From Dehalococcoidia bacterium UBA1141 (GTDB taxonomy: Bacteria > Chloroflexota > Dehalococcoidia > Lucifugimonadales > UBA3495), in the NCBI GenBank assembly GCA_002311385.1, contig DCAE01000141.1, positions 18,210-82,209 of the forward strand: 64,000 nucleotides of DNA, written 5' to 3'. Shown here piece after piece: positions 1 to 8,300 of this stretch. Under the pieces are notes generated by a model that had not been told where the DNA came from, made no database searches, and was given only the letters and a program-made list of their open reading frames with translations. How positions within the stretch are numbered: the first letter of the stretch is position 1; each line of letters opens with the position of its first letter. A program made the position numbers and the translations under genes.

Positions 1-243
1 GCTTGGAAATCCAAGTTCGACGCCCACGGGCCGGCCCGTGCTGCCGCAGGGTGCAAGGGCGGCCATCTTTTACGCGGTATTGACGACACCAATGAGGTAG
101 TTATCTTTTTCGAGTGGGACACCTTGGAAAACGCCCGAAAATTCACGGCCTCACCGGAACTCAAGGCAGCCATGAAGGAAGCTGGGGTTATCGACAAGCC
201 CGACGTATATTTTCTGGAAAACCAGGAAAGCCTTACCCAGTAG
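1..243 (+). CDS. Partial small protein, ABM/cyclase-like (C-terminal part)
   Basis: The reading frame is open from the first base and ends at TAG 241-243, so 80 residues of the C-terminus are visible and the start lies outside the window. The sequence has the look of a small dimeric alpha/beta-barrel protein (antibiotic-biosynthesis-monooxygenase or DUF1330-like): a beta strand with VVIFFEWDT, then a helix NARKFTASPELKAAMKEAG, then DVYFLEN. No catalytic residue can be named. It converges with the minus-strand hydrolase 14 bases further on. The family call is tentative. Confidence 0.55.
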   Translation, partial: AWKSKFDAHGPARAAAGCKGGHLLRGIDDTNEVVIFFEWDTLENARKFTASPELKAAMKEAGVIDKPDVYFLENQESLTQ

Positions 244-257
244 TCTTCTGATTTGGG

Positions 258-1049
258 TTACAGGTTCCGGGCGAAGTCCAACCACACCCTGGCGCAGGGC
301 ACTGGAAGTATGTGCTGAACGAAGCCGAAAACGCCTGGAAAGACCACCAGTCGGCCATTGGGAAAATAATCTGCCGCACTCCGGAAATCGCCCAGAACTT
401 CCTCTCGCAATGCCTCTGCCGCCAACACCAGTACTGGCGTCTTAACGTCTCCCAGCAAGGGACGCAAATCACCGCCGGGGGCGGTCCGCTGGAATCCGCT
501 TACCACATGCGCTGGCGTCTTGGCCATCTGAGCCGCATACCACCGGATATAGGCCGGGTCGACCATGTCCGGGTCCAACCGCCGCAGGATGCTTTTCTCA
601 ACCCAGGTGGGGATGCCATCCCGGTCAATCTGGTCGGCGCTCTCGCTGTGGTGGTCGTCGAAGGTGATAGGCGACGTGCAAGTGGTCAAAGACAGCAATC
701 GCTCCTGGTGCATGGTCGCAAACCGCATGGAGATTGAGCCTCCCACGGTTTCGCCAATCAAGTGGGCTTTCTCTATCTCCAGTTTGTCAAAGACACCCAA
801 CAGGTCATTGGCGAAGTTGTCCAGAGAGAAGGGGTAGCCGACTTCGGGCACCGAAGACAGACCCATTCCCCGCATGTCGAACCGAATCACACGGTAGTGG
901 CGGGCCAAGATTGGCACCCAACCGAACCACATCTTGTGGCTCTTGGCCATGCCGTGGTGCATGACTATGGTTTCAGGTTCGGTCCAAGGGTCGGTGAAAT
1001 CATCGACGGTGTAGAAAAGCTCTGCCCCGTCGTCCAGTGTTAGTTTCAT
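258..1049 (-). CDS. Alpha/beta-hydrolase-fold protein, enol-lactonase-like, catalytic triad apparently lost
   Basis: This 263-residue protein has the alpha/beta-hydrolase layout: oxyanion-loop HHG at 31-33, the FDMRGMGLS segment near 58-65 and a nucleophile elbow at 99-103. The elbow reads G-E-T-V-G, so threonine sits where the family has serine. The segment that normally holds the acid reads AAEALREE with no aspartate, and the C-terminal GxGH segment reads PGVFGFVQH, with the histidine missing or displaced. The closest broad match is 3-oxoadipate enol-lactonase (PcaD) relatives. The start ATG has an AGAGGAAA ribosome site. The upstream neighbour is a carboxymuconolactone-decarboxylase-like gene, the usual partner of PcaD in beta-ketoadipate catabolism. 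The changed triad suggests a non-hydrolytic or altered role (inference). Confidence 0.75.
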   Translation of the reverse strand: MKLTLDDGAELFYTVDDFTDPWTEPETIVMHHGMAKSHKMWFGWVPILARHYRVIRFDMRGMGLSSVPEVGYPFSLDNFANDLLGVFDKLEIEKAHLIGETVGGSISMRFATMHQERLLSLTTCTSPITFDDHHSESADQIDRDGIPTWVEKSILRRLDPDMVDPAYIRWYAAQMAKTPAHVVSGFQRTAPGGDLRPLLGDVKTPVLVLAAEALREEVLGDFRSAADYFPNGRLVVFPGVFGFVQHILPVPCARVWLDFARNL

Positions 1050-1080
1050 AATTTCCTCTTAAGCGCCTGTTGTGGAGCGG

Positions 1081-1888
1081 CTAATCTCCAGCTTCTAGGG
1101 AGATTCCCTGCTCGGTAAAGACGGAGCCAGCAATCTGCATCATTGTGTTGGTGGCAGCGTAGCCTCCGTACAGCATCACCTGCATCAAGACTTCCATGAT
1201 CTCCGTGGGTGTGATGCCCACTCGCAACGCGCCCTCAATGCGCACCCGCATCTGGCGGTCGGGCCGCGCTTGTACGGTCATCGCTGCCAGGGCGCAAATG
1301 GCCCGGCTCTTGGAGTCTAAAACAGGACGGGAGTATATGGCCCCCCAATGGTATTCGAATACCAACCGCTGCATCTCCGCAGCCGTTGGGTGCTCGGTGT
1401 AGTAAGCGAATATATCTCCGATATGCTCTTCATAGGTCTTTGCGCCCTTGTCGTAAAGCTCTTGCGTAGTTTGGTTGGGGTCGTAGTCGTTCGTGGGCGT
1501 AAATTGAATGCCCCGTTCCTCAAAGACCTCTTTGGTGATTCTAAGAGCGCTCTCCACCGACGGAACACCGACGTAGAAAGTTAACTGGATGAATACCTCC
1601 ACCACTTGATCTGGCGCCAAGCCCAGATTCAGGCCCCGTTCGATGTGACGGCGTAGCAAGGGGCAACTGGCCCAGCGCCATCAGGGCCGAGATAGTGCAG
1701 ATGCAACGATGCTTTACGTCCAACCCCGGCCGGCTCCAAATTGACCCAAACAGAGATTCGTTTATGATGCGTTTTAAGTCCGGGGCCAATTGGTCGATCC
1801 CCGGCAAGGTGAAGTGGCTCAGGTCCCCGCCGGCCATCAGCGAACGCATGGCATGGCCTTTTTCGTACCGTTCATTCAAGGATGTCAA
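1081..1888 (-). pseudogene. Carboxymuconolactone decarboxylase-like protein, frameshifted
   Basis: Two overlapping frames together make one double-domain carboxymuconolactone decarboxylase/AhpD-type protein. The first part begins at a TTG (1886-1888) behind an AGGAGGG ribosome site and opens with the family's N-terminal pattern LNERYEKG. It runs to ISALMALGQLP, then leaves frame. The second part resumes with LLRRHIERGLNLGL and continues to the end, including the second domain's SRPVLDSKSRAICALA. The break is at a run of four G (1660-1663); removing one base restores a single frame. Such enzymes decarboxylate 4-carboxymuconolactone or act as alkylhydroperoxidase-like proteins. The homopolymer position makes a sequencing error as likely as true decay. 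Confidence 0.8.
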
Positions 1889-2043
1889 TTCGGTCCCTCC
1901 TGTTCTATGAAGTGAGCCTCTAGTGTGCCCGTAGTGCGCGTGTAGTTGCAGAGTAGTGAGCATGCAAATTGCGTGTACTGGCTGGGCATTGGTCGGGTAT
2001 TGGAAAGGAAAAACGCTGCGCCAAATCCCGACTGGCCACGAAT

Positions 2044-2991
2044 CTAGGCGTGGGCCATAACTTCCTTGGAGAACCAGTCCATCTTTTCCAGGGACTGATT
2101 TAAATCAGTCCCGCGTATGTCGAAAATAAGGTGACCCACTCCTATGTCCGAGTAGGTCTGCACGTCCTGAAGCACCTCATCAGCGGAGCCGGAGAATCGT
2201 CGGCGGCCGCCCTCTGTAGGCAGGGAAGTGTCGTATAGCGGCGCTTTCATGGCCACCTCTACGCTTTTGGGGTCTCTACCTGCTTTTTCTGCGTAGCGCC
2301 CCAAGAGTGCTACCTTTTCGGACAATTCTTCCGGTTCCAGAGGAGCTGCGGGGATTGCTCCCACTGGGTGCCAAGCGTCTCCCAACTGAGCAGCCCGGCG
2401 AATAGCCAATCGGCTCTGGCCGCCAACCCAGATGGGTGGATGGGGTTTTTGCGTCGGTTTAGGAAGAAAGGAAAGTCCGGAGAAACTGCAGAACTCTCCT
2501 TCAAAGTGGGGATTGTCGCTAGTCCACAACTCTTTGAAAGCCCTTAGGTATTCATCGGTGACCGCACCGCGCTTGGCGAAGGGAGGAGCGTCCAATGCCT
2601 CGAACTCCTCTTCCATCCAACCGACACCTACGCCCACCGTTAGCCGGCCCTTGGAGAGCATGTCGATGGTGGCCAGCATCTTGGCGGTGAGGATGGGGTT
2701 CCTGTATGGGACAATCATCACGCTGGTTACCAGCCGGATATTCTCGGTAATCCCGGCTAGAAATGCCAAAGTGGTCAATTGTTCGGGCCATTCTCCGTCG
2801 CTGCGTGTGCCTCCGCCAAAATCCCCGGAGACGGTGTAGGGGTAAGGAGATTCAATCTGCGTGGGTTGGATGATGTGGTCCGGCGCAACCATGCAATCGA
2901 AGCCCAATTGGTCGCCGCGGCGGGCGATTTCCGCCAGGGAATCCGGTTGGGCCGTGGGGCCTGAATTCGGCAGGTAAAAGCCGAAACGCAT
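2044..2991 (-). CDS. LLM-class F420/FMN-dependent oxidoreductase
   Basis: This 315-residue protein is of the luciferase-like monooxygenase class. It opens with MRFGFYLPNSGP and has the usual barrel landmarks: FDCMVAPDHI around 31-40, RNPILTAKMLATIDMLSKGR followed by VGVGWMEEEFEALD, and PHPPIWVGGQS near residue 190. The subgroup with this N-terminus and the GVGVGW motif is usually annotated as F420-dependent, but FMN use cannot be excluded. A strong ribosome site, AGGAGGAAACG, precedes the ATG. It is transcribed away from the MaoC/SDR operon, with 251 bases between the divergent starts. The substrate is unknown; it probably oxidises a small organic compound alongside the catabolic genes around it. 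Confidence 0.88.
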   Translation of the reverse strand: MRFGFYLPNSGPTAQPDSLAEIARRGDQLGFDCMVAPDHIIQPTQIESPYPYTVSGDFGGGTRSDGEWPEQLTTLAFLAGITENIRLVTSVMIVPYRNPILTAKMLATIDMLSKGRLTVGVGVGWMEEEFEALDAPPFAKRGAVTDEYLRAFKELWTSDNPHFEGEFCSFSGLSFLPKPTQKPHPPIWVGGQSRLAIRRAAQLGDAWHPVGAIPAAPLEPEELSEKVALLGRYAEKAGRDPKSVEVAMKAPLYDTSLPTEGGRRRFSGSADEVLQDVQTYSDIGVGHLIFDIRGTDLNQSLEKMDWFSKEVMAHA

Positions 2992-3183
2992 CGTTTCCTC
3001 CTAAGTACATCTCGTGAGCCTGATGTGATCGCCTAGCCACGAGAGACTCCCAAACTATAGCTCGATTATTAGGACGTGTCCAACGAGTGCCCTCACCCTC
3101 GATCCCTATCCAAATGGGAGACGACGGTCGCGCCGAAGTCGGGGCCAGGGCGAGGCCAAGGTGAGTGCAGTGAGGGCTGATTC

Positions 3184-3212
3184 TTGACACGGTTTACGGG
3201 CGGCGGTAGACT
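3184..3212 (+). promoter_or_regulatory. Sigma-70-type promoter for the MaoC/SDR operon
   Basis: A perfect -35 TTGACA (3184-3189), a 17-base spacer and the -10 TAGACT (3207-3212) stand upstream of the GTG start at 3243. Transcription would begin near 3219, giving a short leader that holds the GGAGG ribosome site. Confidence 0.65.
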
Positions 3213-3242
3213 TTTTCCTGCCAACAGGCATGGAGGAATCAC

Positions 3243-3701
3243 GTGTCGACGCCCAAGCCGTTACTAACCGAAGAAATGCGCCAACAAGCCATTGGACGGG
3301 AGACCGCACCGCTCACCGGCGAGATAGAGAAGGGCGCAATCATCAAGTTTGCCAGGGCCATCGGCGACGATAACCCGTTCTTTAACGATGAAGAAGCCGC
3401 CGTCAAGGGACCCCACGGTGCGCTTATCACGCCTCCGACGTTCTTGCGGACGTTTACGACTGTACGACCGGAACTGCCCTTTGACCTGCCCTTGGACAGG
3501 TTGCTGGATGGCGGTAGCGACTGGGAGTACTTCGTGCCCATCAAGGCCGGAGATCAGATAACCGCAGTGGGCCGGATTACCGATCTTTCCGAGCGCACCG
3601 GCCGCTTGGGGGTGATGGTATTCATGACGGTCGTGGTGACCTACACCAACCAGAACAATGAGGTAGCCGCCACGCAGACCAGCACCTCGCTCAGATATTA
3701 G
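3243..3701 (+). CDS. MaoC-like N-terminal-type hot-dog dehydratase (FAS1-like)
   Basis: This 152-residue protein has the hot-dog fold of the MaoC N-terminal (FAS1-like dehydratase) family. Typical landmarks are IIKFARAIGDDNPFF near 36-50, the PHGALITPPTF stretch around 60, and DGGSDWEYFVPIKAGDQI near 90. It starts with GTG at 3243 behind a GGAGG site. In this family the half-domain pairs with a second MaoC-like protein to form a complete (R)-specific enoyl-CoA hydratase. The next gene, 53 bases away, supplies that partner. The SDRs downstream suggest hydration and oxidation of an acyl-CoA, as in a beta-oxidation step. The true substrate is not visible from sequence. Confidence 0.85.
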   Translation: MSTPKPLLTEEMRQQAIGRETAPLTGEIEKGAIIKFARAIGDDNPFFNDEEAAVKGPHGALITPPTFLRTFTTVRPELPFDLPLDRLLDGGSDWEYFVPIKAGDQITAVGRITDLSERTGRLGVMVFMTVVVTYTNQNNEVAATQTSTSLRY

Positions 3702-3754
3702 CGAACCTCCTAATCAGAAAATAAAACTCATAGTCGAACAATAAGAGGAACTTC

Positions 3755-4189
3755 ATGCCAGACCAAATCTATTGGGAAGACGTAAGCGAAGGGACCGAAC
3801 TGACGCCAATGGTCAAAGACCCCACCACCCGGCAATTGGTGCAATACGCTGGCGCTTCGGGCGACTACTATGAGATTCATTACGATAAGGAATTCGCCCA
3901 AGGCACCGGATTGGACGACGTCATTTTGCATGGCGCCTTGAAGAATGCATTTCTTGGTCAATTTATGACCAATTGGATGGGCCCGGCTGGAACTCTGAAA
4001 CGCTTGGGTTGCCAATACCGGGGCATGGACTCACCGGGTGCGCCCATCACGGCCAAGGGCACAATCACCAAGAAGTATCAGGAGAACGGCGTCAAACTGG
4101 TGGATTGCGACATCTGGCTGGAGAACGTGGACGCGCAAAAGACCACCCCCGGGACTGCGACGGTGGCATTGCCATCCCGAGGTTCTTAG
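3755..4189 (+). CDS. MaoC-family hot-dog hydratase (C-terminal-type partner)
   Basis: This 144-residue MaoC-family protein carries the hydratase-2 type signature near residues 30-46, YAGASGDYYEIHYDKEFA. There the D and H match the catalytic pair of (R)-specific enoyl-CoA hydratases, and DVILHGALKNAFLGQ follows. The ATG has an AGAGGAA ribosome site. It lies 53 bases after the N-terminal-type MaoC protein, and the two probably form a heteromeric hydratase, as split MaoC pairs do in actinobacterial acyl-CoA and steroid degradation. It is followed by an SDR whose closest general type is the dehydrogenase half of multifunctional enzyme 2. Confidence 0.87.
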   Translation: MPDQIYWEDVSEGTELTPMVKDPTTRQLVQYAGASGDYYEIHYDKEFAQGTGLDDVILHGALKNAFLGQFMTNWMGPAGTLKRLGCQYRGMDSPGAPITAKGTITKKYQENGVKLVDCDIWLENVDAQKTTPGTATVALPSRGS

Positions 4190-4327
4190 GCTTCTACTCA
4201 AAAACCGGAAGCCATCATCAGAGATTGTTTGGTGCGGCCTTTCGCTCTAGGGCAAGGCCGCCCTTTGGTGTGGGATGTTTGTTAGAATACGACTGTTGAA
4301 AGCCTTAGGGCAGCCTGAGGAGGTACT

Positions 4328-5257
4328 ATGACGGATACATTGCAAGATAAAGTAGCCATCGTCACAGGCTCGGGCCGGGGTATTGGCCGGGGCGTGGCCA
4401 TGCTCATGGCCGAGGAAGGGGCGAAAGTGGTGGTAGTGGATCCCGGCGTGAACGTTGACGGCAGCGGCCAGGACCAATCCATTGCCGAGCAAGTGGTGGC
4501 GGAAATCAAAGCCACTGGCGGCCAGGCAGTCGCCTGCACCGAGTCGGTCACTTCAATGGCCGGCGGCGAGAAGATAATTCAGACAGCCATAGACAATTTC
4601 GGCAAATTGGATATCGTCGTTACCTGCGCTGGAATCCTGCGGGACCGCATGATTTTCAATATGTCCGAAGAAGAGTGGGACGACGTAATCGCCGTCCACT
4701 TGAAGGGCACCTTTACGGTGGTTAGGAATGCCTGCATCTTGTTCCGCCAACAGCGGTCTGGGCGCATCATTACCTTCTCTTCCGAGTCGGGCCTTTTCGG
4801 CAACTCGGGCCAGGCCAACTATGGCGCAGCAAAATCCGGCATCGCCGGGTTTACCAAGGTGGTGGCTAGGGACATGGGCCGTTACGGCGTCACCGCCAAC
4901 GCCATTGCTCCCCGAGCCTACACACGGATGATTGGCGACATACCCGACAGCGCCGCCGAGATTCGAGAACGTAGCGGTGTTGCGCCATTGGCCGGGGAAG
5001 AAGAACTGAATTCTCTGGACCCGGACGCCATAGCCCCCTTCGTCTGCTACCTGGCTTCGGACTACGCAGCCAACATCAACGCTCAGACCTTCTTGGTCTT
5101 TGGCAATCAGGTGTCGCTGGTATCCCAGCCCAGGCCGCTTAATGCCATCTACAATCCCGAGGGCCATTGGTCCATGGAAGAGCTTGCGCCCATGGCCCGG
5201 AACGTTCTGACCAAGGACATTCCCAACCCGGCTCCCGTCCAAGCCCCCAGGCAATAG
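4328..5257 (+). CDS. Short-chain dehydrogenase, MFE-2 (R)-3-hydroxyacyl-CoA dehydrogenase type
   Basis: This 309-residue classical SDR has the NAD(P)-binding TGSGRGIG at 13-20 and the catalytic Ser152, Tyr165 and Lys169 in GNSGQANYGAAK. The segments EEEWDDVIAVHLKGTF and GLFGNSGQANYGAAK closely follow the dehydrogenase domain of peroxisomal multifunctional enzyme 2 (17beta-HSD4), including His in place of Asn in the VHLKG segment. The usual NAG after strand 4 is CAG here. The probable reaction is NAD-dependent oxidation of an (R)-3-hydroxyacyl-CoA made by the MaoC pair upstream. The next gene starts 17 bases after the stop. A second SDR 0.6 kb downstream is a clear paralogue, nearly identical over the first 170 residues but diverged in the substrate-binding C-terminal third. 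Confidence 0.88.
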   Translation: MTDTLQDKVAIVTGSGRGIGRGVAMLMAEEGAKVVVVDPGVNVDGSGQDQSIAEQVVAEIKATGGQAVACTESVTSMAGGEKIIQTAIDNFGKLDIVVTCAGILRDRMIFNMSEEEWDDVIAVHLKGTFTVVRNACILFRQQRSGRIITFSSESGLFGNSGQANYGAAKSGIAGFTKVVARDMGRYGVTANAIAPRAYTRMIGDIPDSAAEIRERSGVAPLAGEEELNSLDPDAIAPFVCYLASDYAANINAQTFLVFGNQVSLVSQPRPLNAIYNPEGHWSMEELAPMARNVLTKDIPNPAPVQAPRQ

Positions 5258-5274
5258 GCCCAGAAGAGAGTCGA

Positions 5275-5766
5275 ATGGCGCAAAGTACCTCAAAAGTTTC
5301 ATTACCCGACAAGTTGGCTGAGACCAAGTTGCCGGGTAATGAAAGCCTCTTGGGAACGTGGAAACTGGTTTCCTCGGTGGGTGTTTATTCCGACGGACGG
5401 GTCATCCATCCTTACGGAGAGAAACCCGAAGGGATGTTGGTCTACGACCAACAGGGGAATTTCAGCGGACAGATTCAGGGCGAAGGCCGCCCGCTATTTG
5501 AGTCAGGCAACCTGCTCAAGGGCGATTCCAAGGAGATAAAGGCAGCATTCGAGGGCTACGTAGCCTACTATGGCAAGTATGAAGTCGATAAAGAGGCAGC
5601 CAGCTTGACCCATCAGGTACAAGGTAGTTGGTTCCCAAATTGGGTGGGCAACACTCAGACCCGTTTTTACTCGTTTGAAAACGGGAATCTGATTCTCACC
5701 ACGGCGCCCTTCGTGGGTAAGAAGAACTCTGTCACCCATACATTGATATGGGAACGGGCTGATTAG
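5275..5766 (+). CDS. Lipocalin-like domain protein
   Basis: This 163-residue protein begins at ATG 5275; a longer frame reaches back into the SDR gene but has no support. It has the lipocalin-like signature LLGTWKLVS (about 25-33), followed by HPYGEKPEGMLVYD and QGNFSGQI, and ends with ILTTAPF and HTLIWERAD. Members of this family are beta-barrel proteins without a known reaction, often found among catabolic SDR genes. It sits between the two SDR paralogues and is probably co-transcribed, perhaps binding or isomerising a small hydrophobic intermediate (inference). It has no signal peptide. Confidence 0.82.
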   Translation: MAQSTSKVSLPDKLAETKLPGNESLLGTWKLVSSVGVYSDGRVIHPYGEKPEGMLVYDQQGNFSGQIQGEGRPLFESGNLLKGDSKEIKAAFEGYVAYYGKYEVDKEAASLTHQVQGSWFPNWVGNTQTRFYSFENGNLILTTAPFVGKKNSVTHTLIWERAD

Positions 5767-5856
5767 ACCGGCTTCTGATCAATTAACACACGGAAAACAG
5801 ACCGGAAAGTTCAACGGTCAAATAATCATCAAATTATCAGGCGAGGTGGAGTCCAA

Positions 5857-6771
5857 ATGGCCAATTCATTGCAAGATAAAGTAGCGGTAGTCACCGGCGC
5901 TGGCCGGGGTATCGGCCGCGGTGTAGCCATGCTCATGGCTCAGGAAGGAGCCAAGGTAGTGGTGGTCGACCTAGGAGTGAACGTCGATGGCACCGGTCAA
6001 GACCAGTCTGTGGCCGAACAGGTTGTTGCAGAGATTAAGGCGGCAGGCGGCACCGCCGTGGCCAGCTCCGAGTCCGTGACTTCCATGGCCGGTGGTGAAA
6101 GCATCATTCAGACCGCCGTTGACAGCTTCGGCAAGCTGGACATCGTGGTAACTGTTGCCGGAATTCTGCGGGACCGGATGATTTTCAACATGGCGGAAGA
6201 AGAATGGGACGACGTAATCTCCGTCCACCTGAAGGGGACTTTTAGCATCGTCAAAAACGCCTGCATCCTGTTTCGCCAACAACGTTCCGGTCGGGTAATT
6301 ACATTCAGTTCTACGTCTGGACTTTATGGGAACTCGGGCCAGTGCAACTACGGCGCAGCCAAAGACGGTATCGCCGGTTTCACTAGGGTCGTGGCCAGGG
6401 ACATGGGGCGCTACGGCGTAACCGCCAATTCTATCTCCCCCAGCGCCGCCACTCGCATGACCACCAGCATTCCCGACGAAGCCAGGGAGTTGCGGGCGTC
6501 CAGGGGCATCACCGGAGCCTCCAGCACACTGCGGGGCGGCCCCGACGACATTGCCCCCATGGTTACCTGGTTGGCCTCAGATGAAGCAGCCCATGTGAAT
6601 GGCCACGTTTTCCACGTCACCGAAGGGCTTATCACTCTTTTGAACGAACCGGAGCCGGTGAAGACCATCCAGAAAGACGGCAAGTGGACCGTGGATGAAC
6701 TCATCCGGGTGGTGCCGGTGACCCTGGGTTTCGAATTGTTCAATCCGGCGCCCAGCCAAAACCCAACCTAA
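5857..6771 (+). CDS. Short-chain dehydrogenase, paralogue of the SDR at 4328
   Basis: This 304-residue SDR has TGAGRGIG at 13-20 and the catalytic Ser152, Tyr165 and Lys169. The first 170 residues align almost column for column with the SDR 0.6 kb upstream. After that the two differ strongly, here with SRGITGASSTLRGGPDD and a C-terminal segment ending in LGFELFNPAPSQNPT. This points to tandem duplication followed by divergence of the substrate loop. It also has the VHLKGTF and GLYGNSGQCNYGAAK segments of the MFE-2 type. A rho-independent terminator stands 33 bases after the stop, so this is the last gene of the MaoC/SDR operon. Confidence 0.88.
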   Translation: MANSLQDKVAVVTGAGRGIGRGVAMLMAQEGAKVVVVDLGVNVDGTGQDQSVAEQVVAEIKAAGGTAVASSESVTSMAGGESIIQTAVDSFGKLDIVVTVAGILRDRMIFNMAEEEWDDVISVHLKGTFSIVKNACILFRQQRSGRVITFSSTSGLYGNSGQCNYGAAKDGIAGFTRVVARDMGRYGVTANSISPSAATRMTTSIPDEARELRASRGITGASSTLRGGPDDIAPMVTWLASDEAAHVNGHVFHVTEGLITLLNEPEPVKTIQKDGKWTVDELIRVVPVTLGFELFNPAPSQNPT

Positions 6772-6804
6772 CAACCTGTGGCTTATCCTAACCGTGTTTA
6801 ATCA

Positions 6805-6857
6805 CCCGCGCTGCGCAACCGGACCAAAACCGGAATTGTTCAGCGCGGGCGTTTTTT
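6805..6857 (+). terminator. Rho-independent terminator of the MaoC/SDR operon
   Basis: A perfect 9-bp GC-rich stem, CCCGCGCTG (6805-6813) with CAGCGCGGG (6841-6849), is followed by a run of six T (6852-6857). It closes the plus-strand operon that begins near 3219. Confidence 0.8.
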
Positions 6858-6930
6858 GATTCCCTAATTCCTGTAATTCTAATGAATGTAAATCTAATAC
6901 CCCTAAATCGCTCGAAACCCTGGAGATAGT

Positions 6931-8097
6931 ATGATTACCAATTTTTCCGCGTCCTATGCTGGCCATGTTGTCGATGACGGTATCGGTTTCAGCGGCATCC
7001 CGGCAAATGACCGTCGGTACTCCAATGAAGTTCTGGCCGGAACCTTGGATTGGGCCTTGGATTTCGCTCAGCACATGGAAAAACTGAGATTCGATGAGTT
7101 CTGGATTGCCGAGCACCACTTTCAGCCCGAGGGCTACGAGGGCATCCCCAACCTGTTGATGCTGAGCCTGTACCTGGCCACCCAGACAGAGCGGCTGCGC
7201 TTCGGATGCGGGTTTAACATTGCCCCCATGTGGCATCCGCTTCGGCTGGCCGAAGATTTTGCCATGGCCGACATCTTAACCAAAGGCCGGGTGATTTTCG
7301 GCGTAGGACGGGGTTACCACACCAGGGAAGTTGAGACCTTTGGTGCGCCGATGATAGACGGTGACGCCAACCGAGAGCTCTTTGAAGAGCAGGTTGAAGT
7401 CATATTGAAGGCATTCCGGGAAGAGTCGTTTTCCCACGAGGGTAAGCATTACAAGATTCCGGCAACCGTTCCCTACCGGGGCTATACCCTTGAGAAACTG
7501 TCTTTGGTTCCCAGGCCGCTCAACCAGCCCGTAGAGGTCTGGCAGCCATTGGTCAGCGGCAATCCCCGGGGAATTGATTTCATGGCCAAGATGGGAATCA
7601 AGCCACTTATTTCAGGCACGCCCAAAAGTAAAATCAAAGAACGGGTTGATATGTATGAAGAAGCATCTGCGAAATATGGGCGAGAGTTGACGGGCGGCGA
7701 GGATGTTGCATTGGGCTATCGTTTTTTCATAGCGGAAACCAAGGAAAAGGCCATTGAGCAGGCCCGTCCCTACTTTGAAGAGGCGATGAAGTTTGCTGCG
7801 CCCTTGGGTCTGATGGCCATTAAGCCGGACCAAGTCGAAGCAGTGGCCAACCCTATGCAGATTCAAGGCACAGCCTTGCCGACCCTGGAAGAGGCCGTCG
7901 ATGCCGGAATCTGGCTCTGCGGTCCTCCGCAACTAATCATCGACTATTTGAAAAATGTGGAGGAAGAGTTTCCGGGTGTCGAGCGGGTAAATGTGGGCGC
8001 AGTGATGGGCATGTCCCGCAAGGTGTTCAAAGATCAGCTGACCATGTTCGCCGAAGAAGTCATGCCCGCGTTTCCGGGTTGGGCCAACAAGGTCTAG
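6931..8097 (+). CDS. Luciferase-like (LLM) flavin-dependent monooxygenase
   Basis: This 388-residue luciferase-like monooxygenase resembles alkanal monooxygenase alpha chains. The motif FWIAEHHF near 58-65 is typical of the bacterial luciferase family, and ILTKGRVIFGVGRGYHTREVE near 115-135 is the FMN phosphate-binding region. The C-terminal third carries an insertion with PLVSGNPRGIDFMAKMG that is typical of the long LLM subgroup found in marine Chloroflexota and actinobacteria. The ATG has a GGAG site. It stands alone between a terminator and the convergent dgt gene. The reaction is likely an FMN-dependent oxygenation or Baeyer-Villiger oxidation of an unknown substrate. Confidence 0.87.
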   Translation: MITNFSASYAGHVVDDGIGFSGIPANDRRYSNEVLAGTLDWALDFAQHMEKLRFDEFWIAEHHFQPEGYEGIPNLLMLSLYLATQTERLRFGCGFNIAPMWHPLRLAEDFAMADILTKGRVIFGVGRGYHTREVETFGAPMIDGDANRELFEEQVEVILKAFREESFSHEGKHYKIPATVPYRGYTLEKLSLVPRPLNQPVEVWQPLVSGNPRGIDFMAKMGIKPLISGTPKSKIKERVDMYEEASAKYGRELTGGEDVALGYRFFIAETKEKAIEQARPYFEEAMKFAAPLGLMAIKPDQVEAVANPMQIQGTALPTLEEAVDAGIWLCGPPQLIIDYLKNVEEEFPGVERVNVGAVMGMSRKVFKDQLTMFAEEVMPAFPGWANKV

Positions 8098-8178
8098 CAG
8101 CTGATTTCTTGCGATATTTCCCGTGCCCGAACAAATGTTTATCAGGCATGAGCACGGATGAAGCTACAGAAGCTGGAA

Positions 8179-8260
8179 TGTCATGCTGAGCCAGCCTCAG
8201 CGGCGAAGCAACTGGGGGGTCGACCCTGGCCCCAGACCCTTCGCTCCACTCAGGGTGACA
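8179..8260. repeat. Short element with imperfect 12-bp inverted ends
   Basis: TGTCATGCTGAG (8179-8190) is an imperfect inverse of CTCAGGGTGACA (8249-8260). The right end, with CTTCGCTCCACTCAGGGTGACA, is of the kind scattered between genes in many bacterial genomes. It lies between the convergent LLM and dgt genes, so it may be a small non-coding mobile or REP-like element. Confidence 0.5.
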
Positions 8261-8272
8261 AGGCAATCCCTC

Positions 8273-8300
8273 TGGCATGGGATTACTGGCATTGGATAAC
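8273..8300. repeat. 14-bp tandem duplication at the dgt stop codon
   Basis: TGGCATGGGATTAC (8273-8286) is followed at once by TGGCATTGGATAAC (8287-8300), with 12 of 14 bases identical. The second copy runs into the dgt stop codon (8300-8302). See the finding on stop-codon duplications. Confidence 0.6.
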
